From: Parvularculaceae bacterium
Lineage (GTDB): Bacteria; Pseudomonadota; Alphaproteobacteria; Caulobacterales; Parvularculaceae
NCBI GenBank assembly: GCA_028284065.1
Contig: JANQSJ010000005.1
Location: 62,001-126,000, forward strand
Direction of reading: 5' to 3'
Length of the DNA stretch: 64,000 bases
The position numbers and the translations under genes are program-made. Under the pieces are notes generated by a model that searched no databases, was not told the DNA's origin, and worked only from the letters and a program-made list of their open reading frames with translations. Shown here piece by piece: positions 54,592-63,128 of this stretch (position 1 is the first letter of the stretch; each line of letters begins with the position of its first letter).

Positions 54592-55467
54592 TCACCTCTG
54601 GCATCCGCCGCAGTAAAAGGTGGAGCGGCCGGCTTGAACAAGACGGCGAATGACGCCGCCGCACCGCCGGCATGGCTCGCCCGCCCGGCCATAGACTTCA
54701 AAGGCGTGCTGGAAGTATCCGAGTTCTCCGTCGGCGGCGGCAAAGTCGCGAAGGCTCGACCCGCCGGCCGCGATCGCTTCCTCAAGGACGCTCACGAGCG
54801 CCGCCCGCAGGCGGCTTGAACGCGCGCCCGCCACACCGTGAGCACGCCGGCGCGGGGAGACGCCGGCGCGGTGGAGCGCCTCGCAGGCGTAGATGTTGCC
54901 GACGCCGGCGACCACCTGCTGATCGAGCAGCGCGGCCTTTATTGGCGACCGTCCGCCTTTTAGCCGCTCTGCGAGATATGCATCGGAGAAAGCTTCGGAT
55001 AGCGGCTCCGGCCCCATTCCGGCGAAATGCCGGCATTCCGCCAGGTCCTCTGTCGCCGCGAGGTCCATGAACCCGAACCTGCGCGGATCGTTAAAGGTGA
55101 CGCGAGCGGCGCCCTTCGGTCCGTCGAGCGAGATGACTACATGGTCATGGCGGGGATCGCACGCGGCGGCGTAGTGAAAGGCGTCGGCGGCCGTCTGCGC
55201 CGCTTTTCGCGCCGCGGCGGCGACGGAGAACCTGCCGGACATGCCGAGATGCATGATGAGGGTCTCGCCGGAGGAAAGTGAGGCAAGGAGGTACTTCCCG
55301 CGTCGGCCAAGGTTCTCGACGCGGGCGCCTTCGAGCCTCGCCGCGAAGCCCTCCGGAAACGGGAACCTCAGATCCTTGCGGTTCAGCTGAACGCCCGACA
55401 CGCGAGCGCCCTCGAACGCTGGCGCGAGGCCGCGCCTGACGGTCTCGACTTCCGGCAATTCAGGCAC
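54592..55467 (-). CDS. mutM: Formamidopyrimidine-DNA glycosylase (Fpg/MutM)
   Basis: A 291-residue base-excision repair enzyme removing oxidised purines such as 8-oxoguanine, with AP lyase activity. The mature N-terminus must be Pro-Glu ([13 protein letters not shown]), so translation starts at the GTG at 55467, with GGGAG nine bases upstream. The catalytic beta-hairpin Lys is in GRRGKYLL; the C-terminal zinc finger is C-x2-C...C-x2-C (CRRCGG...YCGGC). The order dnaA-rpsT-mutM is the usual one, but no ubiE follows. Confidence 0.95.
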   Translation of the reverse strand: MPELPEVETVRRGLAPAFEGARVSGVQLNRKDLRFPFPEGFAARLEGARVENLGRRGKYLLASLSSGETLIMHLGMSGRFSVAAAARKAAQTAADAFHYAAACDPRHDHVVISLDGPKGAARVTFNDPRRFGFMDLAATEDLAECRHFAGMGPEPLSEAFSDAYLAERLKGGRSPIKAALLDQQVVAGVGNIYACEALHRAGVSPRRRAHGVAGARSSRLRAALVSVLEEAIAAGGSSLRDFAAADGELGYFQHAFEVYGRAGEPCRRCGGVIRRLVQAGRSTFYCGGCQR

Positions 55468-56297
55468 TCTAAGCCGCTCCCAATGTTTGTCGTCGATTGC
55501 TTGTCTGCGTTCCCGCCTGTCCACGCAGTTCCTAGTGCGCATTCGCTCTAGGAAGCGACCTCAATCTTGCACTCTACATCGTTCCAGTCCACGCATCGGC
55601 GCGGGCTCCTACGATCGCCCGAAATCCGGCAGGTTATTGGGCGGTTCTTCGATCTGCGCCGGAAGCGCAGCCTCTAGCGGGCCGCTTCCTTGGCCCTCAG
55701 TTCGCTAGATTCCGAATAGTTCGAAATCTCGTCCAAATCATAGATGTTGGCATCTACGGATTCCGGAATGATCGGTTCATGAGTCCGGGTTTTGGTCAGG
55801 GTAATGTATGCGACTTAGTCTATCGCACTTGCGCGCCGGTTTTTCGCAGTTTGTCGCAATCGCTGGATGGGAACCATCAGCCGGCGCCCGATTTGGCGAC
55901 TGCGGTATCGGCGTGGAAGCTTGTTCCAGAAGCCGCTTTTGCGGGTATTCGTTCATCGGCCCATGACATCCGCCCAGTATGGCGAAACGCCCGAAAACGC
56001 TTGACAAGCGAGCTTTACGTCAATCATGCTTGACGCTGAGCTGGGTGTCAGCGCTTCATTCCCACGGATTGGATGCGCGTGGTAGCGTATTGAGCGTGTC
56101 GGTCGCGAGTAAGACGCGCGACAGGTGCTGACAGCCGGATGGGAAGCGAGGGTCTCGAACCGTGTCTGCGAAACGGAACGGGCCTGCCAGCACCTCGCCG
56201 TACGATGCGAGATAAGGTACTCGGGAAACAAAAAACGCGCGACCATGATAACGGCGCGAGACCAAACAGGAAGCTTTGGAAGGAAGACGGCGGCGCT
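55468..56297. other. 830-bp gene-free region, lower GC, after mutM
   Basis: I see no supportable gene. Landmarks: a perfect TAGATG-ttgg-CATCTA hairpin at 55741-55756, an ATTCCGGAAT palindrome at 55760-55769, and TTGAC repeats at 56001-56035 in alternating orientation. A tRNA-like GGTCTCGAACCG stretch near 56150 does not fold into a tRNA. The sequence could be decayed acquired DNA where ubiE would be expected. Confidence 0.45.
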
Positions 56298-56651
56298 ATG
56301 GCTCAATATGCTGTGCAAGGACGGACCATTGGCCTTAAGGACGAAATAAACCTCCTCGTAAAATGGACGGTCGCGACGCCGATCCTCGCCACCTGGTTCC
56401 TCGCCTCGATGCTGCCGGTCTTCGGCCTGTTTGACGCCAAGCGCACCGCGCTGACCATGTCGATGGACATTCTGTTCTTTCTGATTGGTTTTTACCCGAT
56501 GCTGGCGCTTTTCGTCGGTTCACGCCTCATTGCCCACAATCTGGCCGCGCGCGACACCATCGGCGACGCCACCCACGGCGCCGGCCTGACGCTCGCCGCC
56601 TACGCCTTTTTCTGGCTGACGGCGTATTCGATCTACCGCTATCTCATCTGA
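56298..56651 (+). CDS. Small membrane protein of unknown function
   Basis: A 117-residue protein with three predicted membrane helices and the sequence SRLIAHNLAARDTIGDATHGAGLTLAAYAFFW. No family recognised. ATG 56298 was chosen; longer in-frame starts reach 56139 but upstream residues look like shadow. GGAAGGAAG lies about 15 bases before it, a weak ribosome site. Orientation is opposite to the flanking genes. Confidence 0.55.
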   Translation: MAQYAVQGRTIGLKDEINLLVKWTVATPILATWFLASMLPVFGLFDAKRTALTMSMDILFFLIGFYPMLALFVGSRLIAHNLAARDTIGDATHGAGLTLAAYAFFWLTAYSIYRYLI

Positions 56652-56904
56652 AACCCTGTTTGCGAGTGACCGCCGCCTATTTGGTGACAGACAATGAGAC
56701 GTTCGTTTCCATGCGACGATGCGTTTCAGGCTCTAGGTCAATAAGAAACAGGCCCCGAACCGGCTGACGCGGCGGCCCGCGCGCGTCTGGCTATCCGATC
56801 ACGGGGGACGTTGCCGGTTTTTCGGACGGGCTCTGATCAATGGACAGACGCAAGAACCGGCCGCGTGGATCGGTTGCCTGTCGCTAACTCTCAAGTCGCA
56901 GACC
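56652..56904. other. Intergenic stretch between the small membrane protein and the rpsA terminator
   Basis: Nothing recognised. No convincing gene, tRNA or structured RNA could be found; the strand of any transcript is unknown. Confidence 0.4.
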
Positions 56905-56911
56905 CAACAAG

Positions 56912-56942
56912 AAAGGCGCGCCGGACGAGCCGACGCGCCTTC
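56912..56942 (-). terminator. Terminator of the cmk-rpsA transcript
   Basis: AAGGCGCG (56913-56920) pairs with CGCGCCTT (56934-56941), an eight-base stem; read on this strand it is followed by TCTTGTTGGG after CGCCTTT. It lies about 65 bases after the rpsA stop. Confidence 0.7.
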
Positions 56943-57006
56943 CGTTTATTGGACCACGGTTAAGCCCGCGCGGCGCGCCTCTTGCGCGGCGCCGCAGGCC
57001 CTGCCC

Positions 57007-58722
57007 TTACTCGTCGCCCTTTTCGTTCTCTTTCAGGGCCGCGCCCAGGATGTCCCCGAGCGAGGCGCCGGCGTCGGCCGAGCCATACTGCTCGACAGCT
57101 TCCTTTTCCTCGGCGACCTCGCGCGCCTTGATGGAGAGCGAAATCCGCCGCGAGGTCTTGTCGAATGCGGTGACCCGCGCGTCGACCTTGTCCCCGACCG
57201 CGAAGCGGTCCGGCCGCTGCTCGTTGCGGTCCTTGGAGAGGTCCGACTTGCGGATGAAGGCTTTCGGTCCGCCCTCGCCGCCGACCTGCACCTCAATGCC
57301 GCCGGTTTCGATGGCCGTCACCGTACAGGTGACGTCAGCGCCCTTGCGCACGCCGCCTTCGACAGCGTCAATCGGATCGGACCCGACCTGCTTGACGCCG
57401 AGCGAAATGCGCTCCTTGTCCGGATCGACGTCAAGGACCTTTGCCTTGACCATATCGCCCTTGTTGTAGTCCTTGAGCGCGTCTTCCCCGGACCGGTCCC
57501 AGTCAAGGTCGGAGAGGTGGACCATGCCGTCCATATCTTCGGTGAGGCCGACGAACAGTCCGAACTCGGTGATGTTCTTGACCTCGCCCTCAATGACGGA
57601 GCCGATCGGATGCTCTTCGGCGAAGAGCTCCCACGGATTGTTCAGGCACTGTTTGAGGCCGAGCGATATCCGCCGCTTGTTCTCGTCCACCTCAAGGATC
57701 ATCACCTCTACTTCCTGGGAGGTGGAGACGATCTTGCCGGGGTGAACGTTCTTCTTCACCCAGCTCATCTCCGAGACGTGGACGAGGCCTTCAATCCCGT
57801 CCTCAAGCTCCACGAACGCGCCATAGTCGGTGATGTTCGTGACTTTGCCTTTGAACTTGGCGTTGATCGGATACTTCGCGGCGACGCCCTCCCACGGGTC
57901 CGGCGTCAACTGCTTCATGCCGAGCGAGATGCGGTGGGTCTCTGGGTTGATCTTGATGATCTTGATGCGAACCGTGTCGTTGACGCCAAGCACCTCCGAC
58001 GGGTGGTTCACCCGACTCCAAGACATGTCGGTGACGTGCAATAGGCCATCGACGCCGGGTGCGAGCTCCACGAAGGCGCCATAATCGGTGATGTTCTTCA
58101 CCACGCCTTCGCGCTCGTCTCCCTCGTTCAGTTCACGGACGACTTCCTGGCGATGTTCGGCGCGATCCTCCTCAAGGATAGAGCGGCGCGAGACGACGAT
58201 GTTGCCGCGGCGGCGGTCCATTTTCAGGATCTTGAAGGGCTGCGGCATGTTCATCAGCGGCCCGGCGTCGCGCACCGGCCGGATGTCCACCTGGCTGCCC
58301 GGCAAGAACGCCACCGCGCCGCCGAGATCCACCGTAAAGCCGCCCTTGACACGGTTGAAGATGACGCCTTCGACGCGTTCTTCATCATTGAACTGCTGTT
58401 CAAGGCGCTCCCACGCCTCTTCGCGGCGAGCCTTGTCGCGGCTGATCACCGCTTCGCCGAGGGCGTTTTCGACCCTGTCCACATATACTTCGACGGTGTC
58501 GCCGACATTCAGCGAGACGTCCTGACCCGGCTGGGAGAATTCCTTCAGGGGCACGCGGCCCTCGGTCTTCAGGCCGACGTCGATGACGGCCATGTCCTTT
58601 TCGATGGCGGTGACGACGCCCTTGACCACTGTGTCTTCGAACTGGCTGCGGTCGACGAGCGAGGCTTCAAGCATTTCGGCGAAGTCGTCGACGCTCGGGT
58701 TAAGGTTGGTTGTTTCAGACAA
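57007..58722 (-). CDS. rpsA: 30S ribosomal protein S1
   Basis: A 571-residue protein with six OB-fold S1 domains that recruits mRNA to the 30S subunit. Repeated VKNITDYGAFVEL and GLVHVSEMSW blocks mark domains 3-5. Translation most likely starts at TTG 58722, giving SETTNLNPSVDDF, with AGGAAA ten bases upstream; an ATG at 58788 adds 22 residues foreign to the family. It follows cmk directly on the same strand, as usual. Confidence 0.95.
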   Translation of the reverse strand: MSETTNLNPSVDDFAEMLEASLVDRSQFEDTVVKGVVTAIEKDMAVIDVGLKTEGRVPLKEFSQPGQDVSLNVGDTVEVYVDRVENALGEAVISRDKARREEAWERLEQQFNDEERVEGVIFNRVKGGFTVDLGGAVAFLPGSQVDIRPVRDAGPLMNMPQPFKILKMDRRRGNIVVSRRSILEEDRAEHRQEVVRELNEGDEREGVVKNITDYGAFVELAPGVDGLLHVTDMSWSRVNHPSEVLGVNDTVRIKIIKINPETHRISLGMKQLTPDPWEGVAAKYPINAKFKGKVTNITDYGAFVELEDGIEGLVHVSEMSWVKKNVHPGKIVSTSQEVEVMILEVDENKRRISLGLKQCLNNPWELFAEEHPIGSVIEGEVKNITEFGLFVGLTEDMDGMVHLSDLDWDRSGEDALKDYNKGDMVKAKVLDVDPDKERISLGVKQVGSDPIDAVEGGVRKGADVTCTVTAIETGGIEVQVGGEGGPKAFIRKSDLSKDRNEQRPDRFAVGDKVDARVTAFDKTSRRISLSIKAREVAEEKEAVEQYGSADAGASLGDILGAALKENEKGDE

Positions 58723-58924
58723 GTTGGGTTTTCCTGGGTTGAAGGCCGGCCGGACGTCAAATGACGCCCGCGAAAGGCCATGTTGCATAGTGATTGTTTC
58801 GTGGTCGCCATAATCGCTGCGCGCCCAATTTGAGGGAGAGCGGCGAGTGCGTGGCGGCGACGTGAAAGCGCCTCGTCGGCCGATTTTGGATTTGACCTTG
58901 GAGGCTTGCGCCTCCTCGCTCAGA

Positions 58925-59608
58925 TCAGCCGCGACGGCGCCTGAAAATACCGTCGATGAGGCTGCGCGCGGCCGCCTCGACGGCGTCTATAGTCAAATGA
59001 GTGGTGTCGATCAACTCGGCGTCCGCGGCGGGCTTCATGGGCGCGTCCTTGCGGTCGGCGTCGCGCGCGTCGCGTTCGCGTATGTCCTGCAGGATCGCCG
59101 CCTCGGTAAGGTCGGGCCGCTCGTCGCGCAGCTCAAGCCAGCGGCGGCGCGCGCGCGCCTCCGGGCTGGCGGTGACAAAGAACTTCACGCGCGCGTCGGG
59201 GCAGACGACCGTGCCGATATCGCGGCCGTCAAGGATCGCGCCGGCCGCGCCGCCCGGCGGATTTGCGGCGAAGTCGCGCTGAAAGTCGAGAAGCGCGGCG
59301 CGCACCGCCGGCACGGCGGCGACTTTCGAGGCCGCGGCCCCCACTTCCCGGGATCGGATCGGCGCGCCCTCTATCTTCTTCAGGCTGAACTCGCGAGCGT
59401 AGCGGCCGGCCGCCGCCGCATCGGCCGGGTCGACGCCGTCCTTAATCATTGTCCAGGCGACGCCGCGATACAGAACGCCGGTGTCGAGATATGCGAAGCC
59501 GTAATGGGCCGCGAGGCGGCGCGCGAGCGTGCCCTTGCCGCTCGCCGCGGGGCCGTCGAGGGCGATGACTTTCAGGTTTGCAGGCTCGTTGGAAGGAGGG
59601 GCCGCCAT
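58925..59608 (-). CDS. cmk: Cytidylate kinase
   Basis: A 227-residue enzyme phosphorylating CMP and dCMP. The P-loop is GPAASGKGT, the substrate-binding DGRDIGT block is present, and the FVTASPEARARRRW lid follows. ATG 59608 was preferred (MAAPPSNEPANLKVIALDGP). It precedes rpsA as in most bacteria. The usual upstream partner aroA is about 3.5 kb away here, separated by three genes on the other strand. Confidence 0.95.
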   Translation of the reverse strand: MAAPPSNEPANLKVIALDGPAASGKGTLARRLAAHYGFAYLDTGVLYRGVAWTMIKDGVDPADAAAAGRYAREFSLKKIEGAPIRSREVGAAASKVAAVPAVRAALLDFQRDFAANPPGGAAGAILDGRDIGTVVCPDARVKFFVTASPEARARRRWLELRDERPDLTEAAILQDIRERDARDADRKDAPMKPAADAELIDTTHLTIDAVEAAARSLIDGIFRRRRG

Positions 59609-59883
59609 GCCGCAACGCATACAAGGCCGCGAGGGTTGGGCCAAGCGGTGGACGCAAGCGCCGGACGGCGCCGCGCTGACCCCGAAAAAGGATCCCGAGC
59701 GACCAAGCACGATGCGGCTGAGCCGGCCGAGGACGCCCCTGGTTGGCTGTCGTTACGCTGGAAGCTGCGCAAACGGTTATTTGTGGCGCGATTTTATGGG
59801 AAAGCTATGTGTGCATGAGGCCGAAGGGCCAAGGCGTCCCACACGAACGTCTCAAGGCCTCATCAGAGGGAGAGAGCTGACTC

Positions 59884-60411
59884 ATGCCCCAACTCTTCAT
59901 GATTCTGGTTGGCGGCATGGCGGATGGCTGCCATGTGGAGTTGCACGATGTGCGGTTCGCTATCGGCGAGACGATAGAGGACTGCGTCCCGGCGCTGAAG
60001 GCTCAGTGGTGGGGGACGCCGGAGAGCCTCCACCTGGATGCGTGGGGACCGGTGGAGGCTGTTGACGGCCATGGGGTGACGGTCGCGCCTGCGTCAGGCG
60101 AAAGCGCGGGCGACCCCGATGGACCGCGGCTCTTCTTCTGCAATATGGGCGGCTATGACGCCGCTCAGTTTACGGAGCTTCATGAGAACGTGCTCGTCGT
60201 CGCTCGCGACGCGCAGGAAGCCCGCCGCAAGGCGATCGCCCGCGTGCGTCACTGGACATCGCCTCACAAGGACGCGGTCCTGTCCTGCGAAGGCATCATC
60301 GATGTCGCCGGCGCTGTAGACGCGGTTGAGGCCTGGCGCATTGACCTTTCGCCAGGCGCCAGGGAGACGCCGTTCGTGTTCGAGGCGCGCTACATTCCTT
60401 TGGGAAAGTAG
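59884..60411 (+). CDS. DUF1543 domain protein
   Basis: A 175-residue protein with LFMILVGGMADGCHVELHDV, LFFCNMGGYDAAQFTELHENVLVVA and a PHKD block typical of DUF1543, whose role is unknown. GGGAGAGAG lies before the ATG. It is the first of three plus-strand genes inserted between cmk and aroA. Confidence 0.85.
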   Translation: MPQLFMILVGGMADGCHVELHDVRFAIGETIEDCVPALKAQWWGTPESLHLDAWGPVEAVDGHGVTVAPASGESAGDPDGPRLFFCNMGGYDAAQFTELHENVLVVARDAQEARRKAIARVRHWTSPHKDAVLSCEGIIDVAGAVDAVEAWRIDLSPGARETPFVFEARYIPLGK

Positions 60412-60553
60412 GCGAAACGGCGGTGCGGCGCCGCCCCGCCCATGAACCGTCCGCTTGACGCGCCGGCGCGGGAACGCTCCGTTCACCTCAGTCGTTTAAG
60501 GATAGCGCGCGAACCACTCGCGCCGTCTTCGCCAATAAAGGGAGCCGCCCTCC

Positions 60554-62152
60554 ATGATCCGCCGCACCGCCTTGTCCGCCCTCGCCTCAGCCGCCGCGCT
60601 CGCCTTCGCCGCCGCTACGCCGGCCTCGGCCCTTAGTGAACACGAAGAGAAAAAGGGCCACGCCGAATGCCCCATGATGCAGAAGGGCGGGAAATGCGGC
60701 CATGGCGCAAAGGCCGACAAAGACCCAGAGCATGAGAAGTCCGTCACCCAAGGCTCCGTCACGATCGGCGGCGCGGCGGTTCCCTACGAGGCGACCGTCG
60801 GCCTTATGCCGATGCTGGGTGAGGACGGCGAAGCGAAGGCGACCTTCGGCTACACCTATTATCGCCGTACGGACGTTGAGGATATCGCGAAGCGGCCGAT
60901 CGTCTTCGCCTATAATGGCGGGCCGGGTTCGGCCTCCATGTGGCTCCACATGGGCGTTCTTGGCCCCCGCCGGGTCGTCCTGGCCGACGGCGAACACACT
61001 GGCCCCGCGCCTTACGCCCATGTGAACAACGAGTACTCCGTCCTTGACGTCGCCGATCTCGTCATGATGGACCCGGTCGGCACCGGGTATACGGAGCTTC
61101 TCGGAGAGACGAAGGGCGAGGATTATTGGGGCGTCGATCAGGACGGCGACGCTGCGGCCGAGTTTATGGCCCGGTTCACGACCGAGAACGGCCGCTGGCT
61201 ATCGCCTAAATTCATGCTTGGCGAAAGTTATGGCGGCATGCGGGCGGGCGTGACGACCTATAAGCTCCTGGCGCAGCATAATATGGATCTCGCCGGCGTC
61301 ATCCTTGTCTCGCCCTTCATGGACTACACCGCCGGCGCCGACGGGGAGGGGATGGATCTCTCCCACACCCTTTTCCTGTCCACCTTCGCGGCGACCGCCT
61401 GGTATCATGAGGCGCTCGACCCGCGCCCGAAGGCGCTGCGCCCCTTCCTCAAGGAAGTCGACGACTTCGCCTCAAGCGCGTACACGCTTGCGCTGCGCAT
61501 GGGCAATCGCCTGCCCGCGAAGGAGCGTGAGGCGATCGCAGATAAGCTCGCCGCCTATACCGGCCTCGACAAAGACTACTGGCTGATGGCGAATTTGCGC
61601 GTCAATCATCAGCAATTCCTGAAGGAACTGATGCGCAAGACAGGCAAGACCGTCGGGCGGATCGACTCGCGCTTCATCGGCGCGCATGTCCGTCCGCTGG
61701 CGGAGAGCATGGACTATGATCCTTACTTCTCCACCGTGCGCGCGGCCTATACCGCGGCGTTCCTCGACTACATGACGGGAACGCTGAAGTTCGGGTCGGA
61801 CAAGAAATACAAGATTTCGGGCGGCGTCTTCGGCAAGTGGGATTGGGGACACGCCGCGCCCGGCGGCCCTGGCTGGTCGCAGACGGCGCCCAACACGGGG
61901 ATCGACTTCGAACACGCCATCAAGCAAAACCCGACCATGAAGGTTCTTATTCAGCAGGGCTACTACGACCTTGCGACGCCCTTTGGCGCCACGGACTATT
62001 TCGTCGACCACATGAACCTCACTGCGGAGGAGCGTGCGCGCGTAAAGACGGAATACTATGAAGCCGGCCACATGATGTATGTGCATCCCGCTTCGCTTCA
62101 AACGTACGCCAAGGACCTGCGCGACTTTATCAAGGGCGCGGTTGGAAAGTAG
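60554..62152 (+). CDS. Exported S10-type serine carboxypeptidase-like peptidase
   Basis: A 532-residue alpha/beta hydrolase of the S10 family. Signal peptide at residues 1-27. The NGGPGSASMW oxyanion block, S225 in GESYGG, a late Asp in YYDLATPF and His in AGHMMYVH form the catalytic set. Residues 30-60 form a His/Cys-rich stretch (HAECPMMQKGGKCGHG) that resembles a metal-binding tail and is not part of the S10 fold. Bacterial members are little studied. It follows DUF1543 on the same strand. Confidence 0.88.
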   Translation: MIRRTALSALASAAALAFAAATPASALSEHEEKKGHAECPMMQKGGKCGHGAKADKDPEHEKSVTQGSVTIGGAAVPYEATVGLMPMLGEDGEAKATFGYTYYRRTDVEDIAKRPIVFAYNGGPGSASMWLHMGVLGPRRVVLADGEHTGPAPYAHVNNEYSVLDVADLVMMDPVGTGYTELLGETKGEDYWGVDQDGDAAAEFMARFTTENGRWLSPKFMLGESYGGMRAGVTTYKLLAQHNMDLAGVILVSPFMDYTAGADGEGMDLSHTLFLSTFAATAWYHEALDPRPKALRPFLKEVDDFASSAYTLALRMGNRLPAKEREAIADKLAAYTGLDKDYWLMANLRVNHQQFLKELMRKTGKTVGRIDSRFIGAHVRPLAESMDYDPYFSTVRAAYTAAFLDYMTGTLKFGSDKKYKISGGVFGKWDWGHAAPGGPGWSQTAPNTGIDFEHAIKQNPTMKVLIQQGYYDLATPFGATDYFVDHMNLTAEERARVKTEYYEAGHMMYVHPASLQTYAKDLRDFIKGAVGK

Positions 62153-62195
62153 ACGCCGCAGCGGCGTCCGCCGCGCAAGCAACAGGGAGAAACCC

Positions 62196-63128
62196 ATGAA
62201 AGCGACATCGTCGGGCGGAGCCCAATGGCGCGGTAGCGATGCGTCTCGCCGGAAGACCGCGGCGGACTTCGACCCGAAGCTCCTGGAGATTTATGACGGC
62301 TACGTTCATGGCGCGATGACGAAGCGCCAGTTCCTTGACCGCGCCGGCGCGCTGGTTGGGGCCGGCGCGGCGGTTGGCGCGCTCGCCGCGCTGCAACCGA
62401 ACTATGCGCTCGCGCGGCAGGTCGCGCCGGACGATCCGGATATCGTCACCAGCCGGATCGCCTATCAATCCGCCGCCGGGCATGGCGACATCGAAGGACT
62501 TCTCGCGCTGCCCGCCGAGATGTCGGCTCCGCGCGGCGGCGTTCTCGTGGTCCACGAGAACCGCGGGCTAAATCCGTACATAGAAGATGTCGCACGGCGC
62601 GTCGCCAAGGCGGGGTATGTGGCGTTGGCGCCGGATGGACTCTCGCCGATCGGCGGCTATCCCGGCAATGACGACGACGGCCGCGCCATGCAGCGATCCA
62701 TGGATCGTGAAAAACTCATGAACGACTTCTTCGCCGGGTTCGAACATCTTGGGTCACTTGATGAAACGACTGACGAGATCGGCGCCGTCGGGTTCTGTTA
62801 TGGCGGGGGGATCTGCAACGCGCTCGCCGTCGCCTATCCGGAGATGGCCTGCGCGGTCCCGTTCTACGGGCGGCAGGCTGACCCGAAGGACGCCGGCGCC
62901 ATAGGAGCGGCGCTTCTTCTTCACTATGCGGAGAATGATGGGCGCGTCAATTCAGGCTGGCCCGCCTATCGCGAAGCCCTGAAAGAGGCGGGCGTAACTT
63001 TCGACGCCTACTTCTATCCAGAAACGAACCACGGCTTCCATAATGATACGACGCCCCGCTATGACGAGGCGGCGGCCAAGCTGGCGTGGGAGCGTACGCT
63101 CGCCTGGTTCGAGGCGCACCTAAGCTGA
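62196..63128 (+). CDS. Dienelactone hydrolase family protein
   Basis: A 310-residue alpha/beta hydrolase of the carboxymethylenebutenolidase type (YghX-like). Cys201 in GFCYGGG is the nucleophile, Asp in AENDGRV and His in NHGFHND complete the triad. Residues 40-75 include TKRQFLDRAGALVGAGAAVGALA, a Tat-like but KR-containing export signal. GGGAGAAA precedes the ATG. Its 3' end overlaps the aroA stop by nine bases. Confidence 0.87.
   Translation: MKATSSGGAQWRGSDASRRKTAADFDPKLLEIYDGYVHGAMTKRQFLDRAGALVGAGAAVGALAALQPNYALARQVAPDDPDIVTSRIAYQSAAGHGDIEGLLALPAEMSAPRGGVLVVHENRGLNPYIEDVARRVAKAGYVALAPDGLSPIGGYPGNDDDGRAMQRSMDREKLMNDFFAGFEHLGSLDETTDEIGAVGFCYGGGICNALAVAYPEMACAVPFYGRQADPKDAGAIGAALLLHYAENDGRVNSGWPAYREALKEAGVTFDAYFYPETNHGFHNDTTPRYDEAAAKLAWERTLAWFEAHLS

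Noticed and set aside
56080-56220. A tRNA or att remnant near the GGTCTCGAACCG stretch
   Set aside because: No acceptor, D-arm or anticodon pairing could be formed around it.
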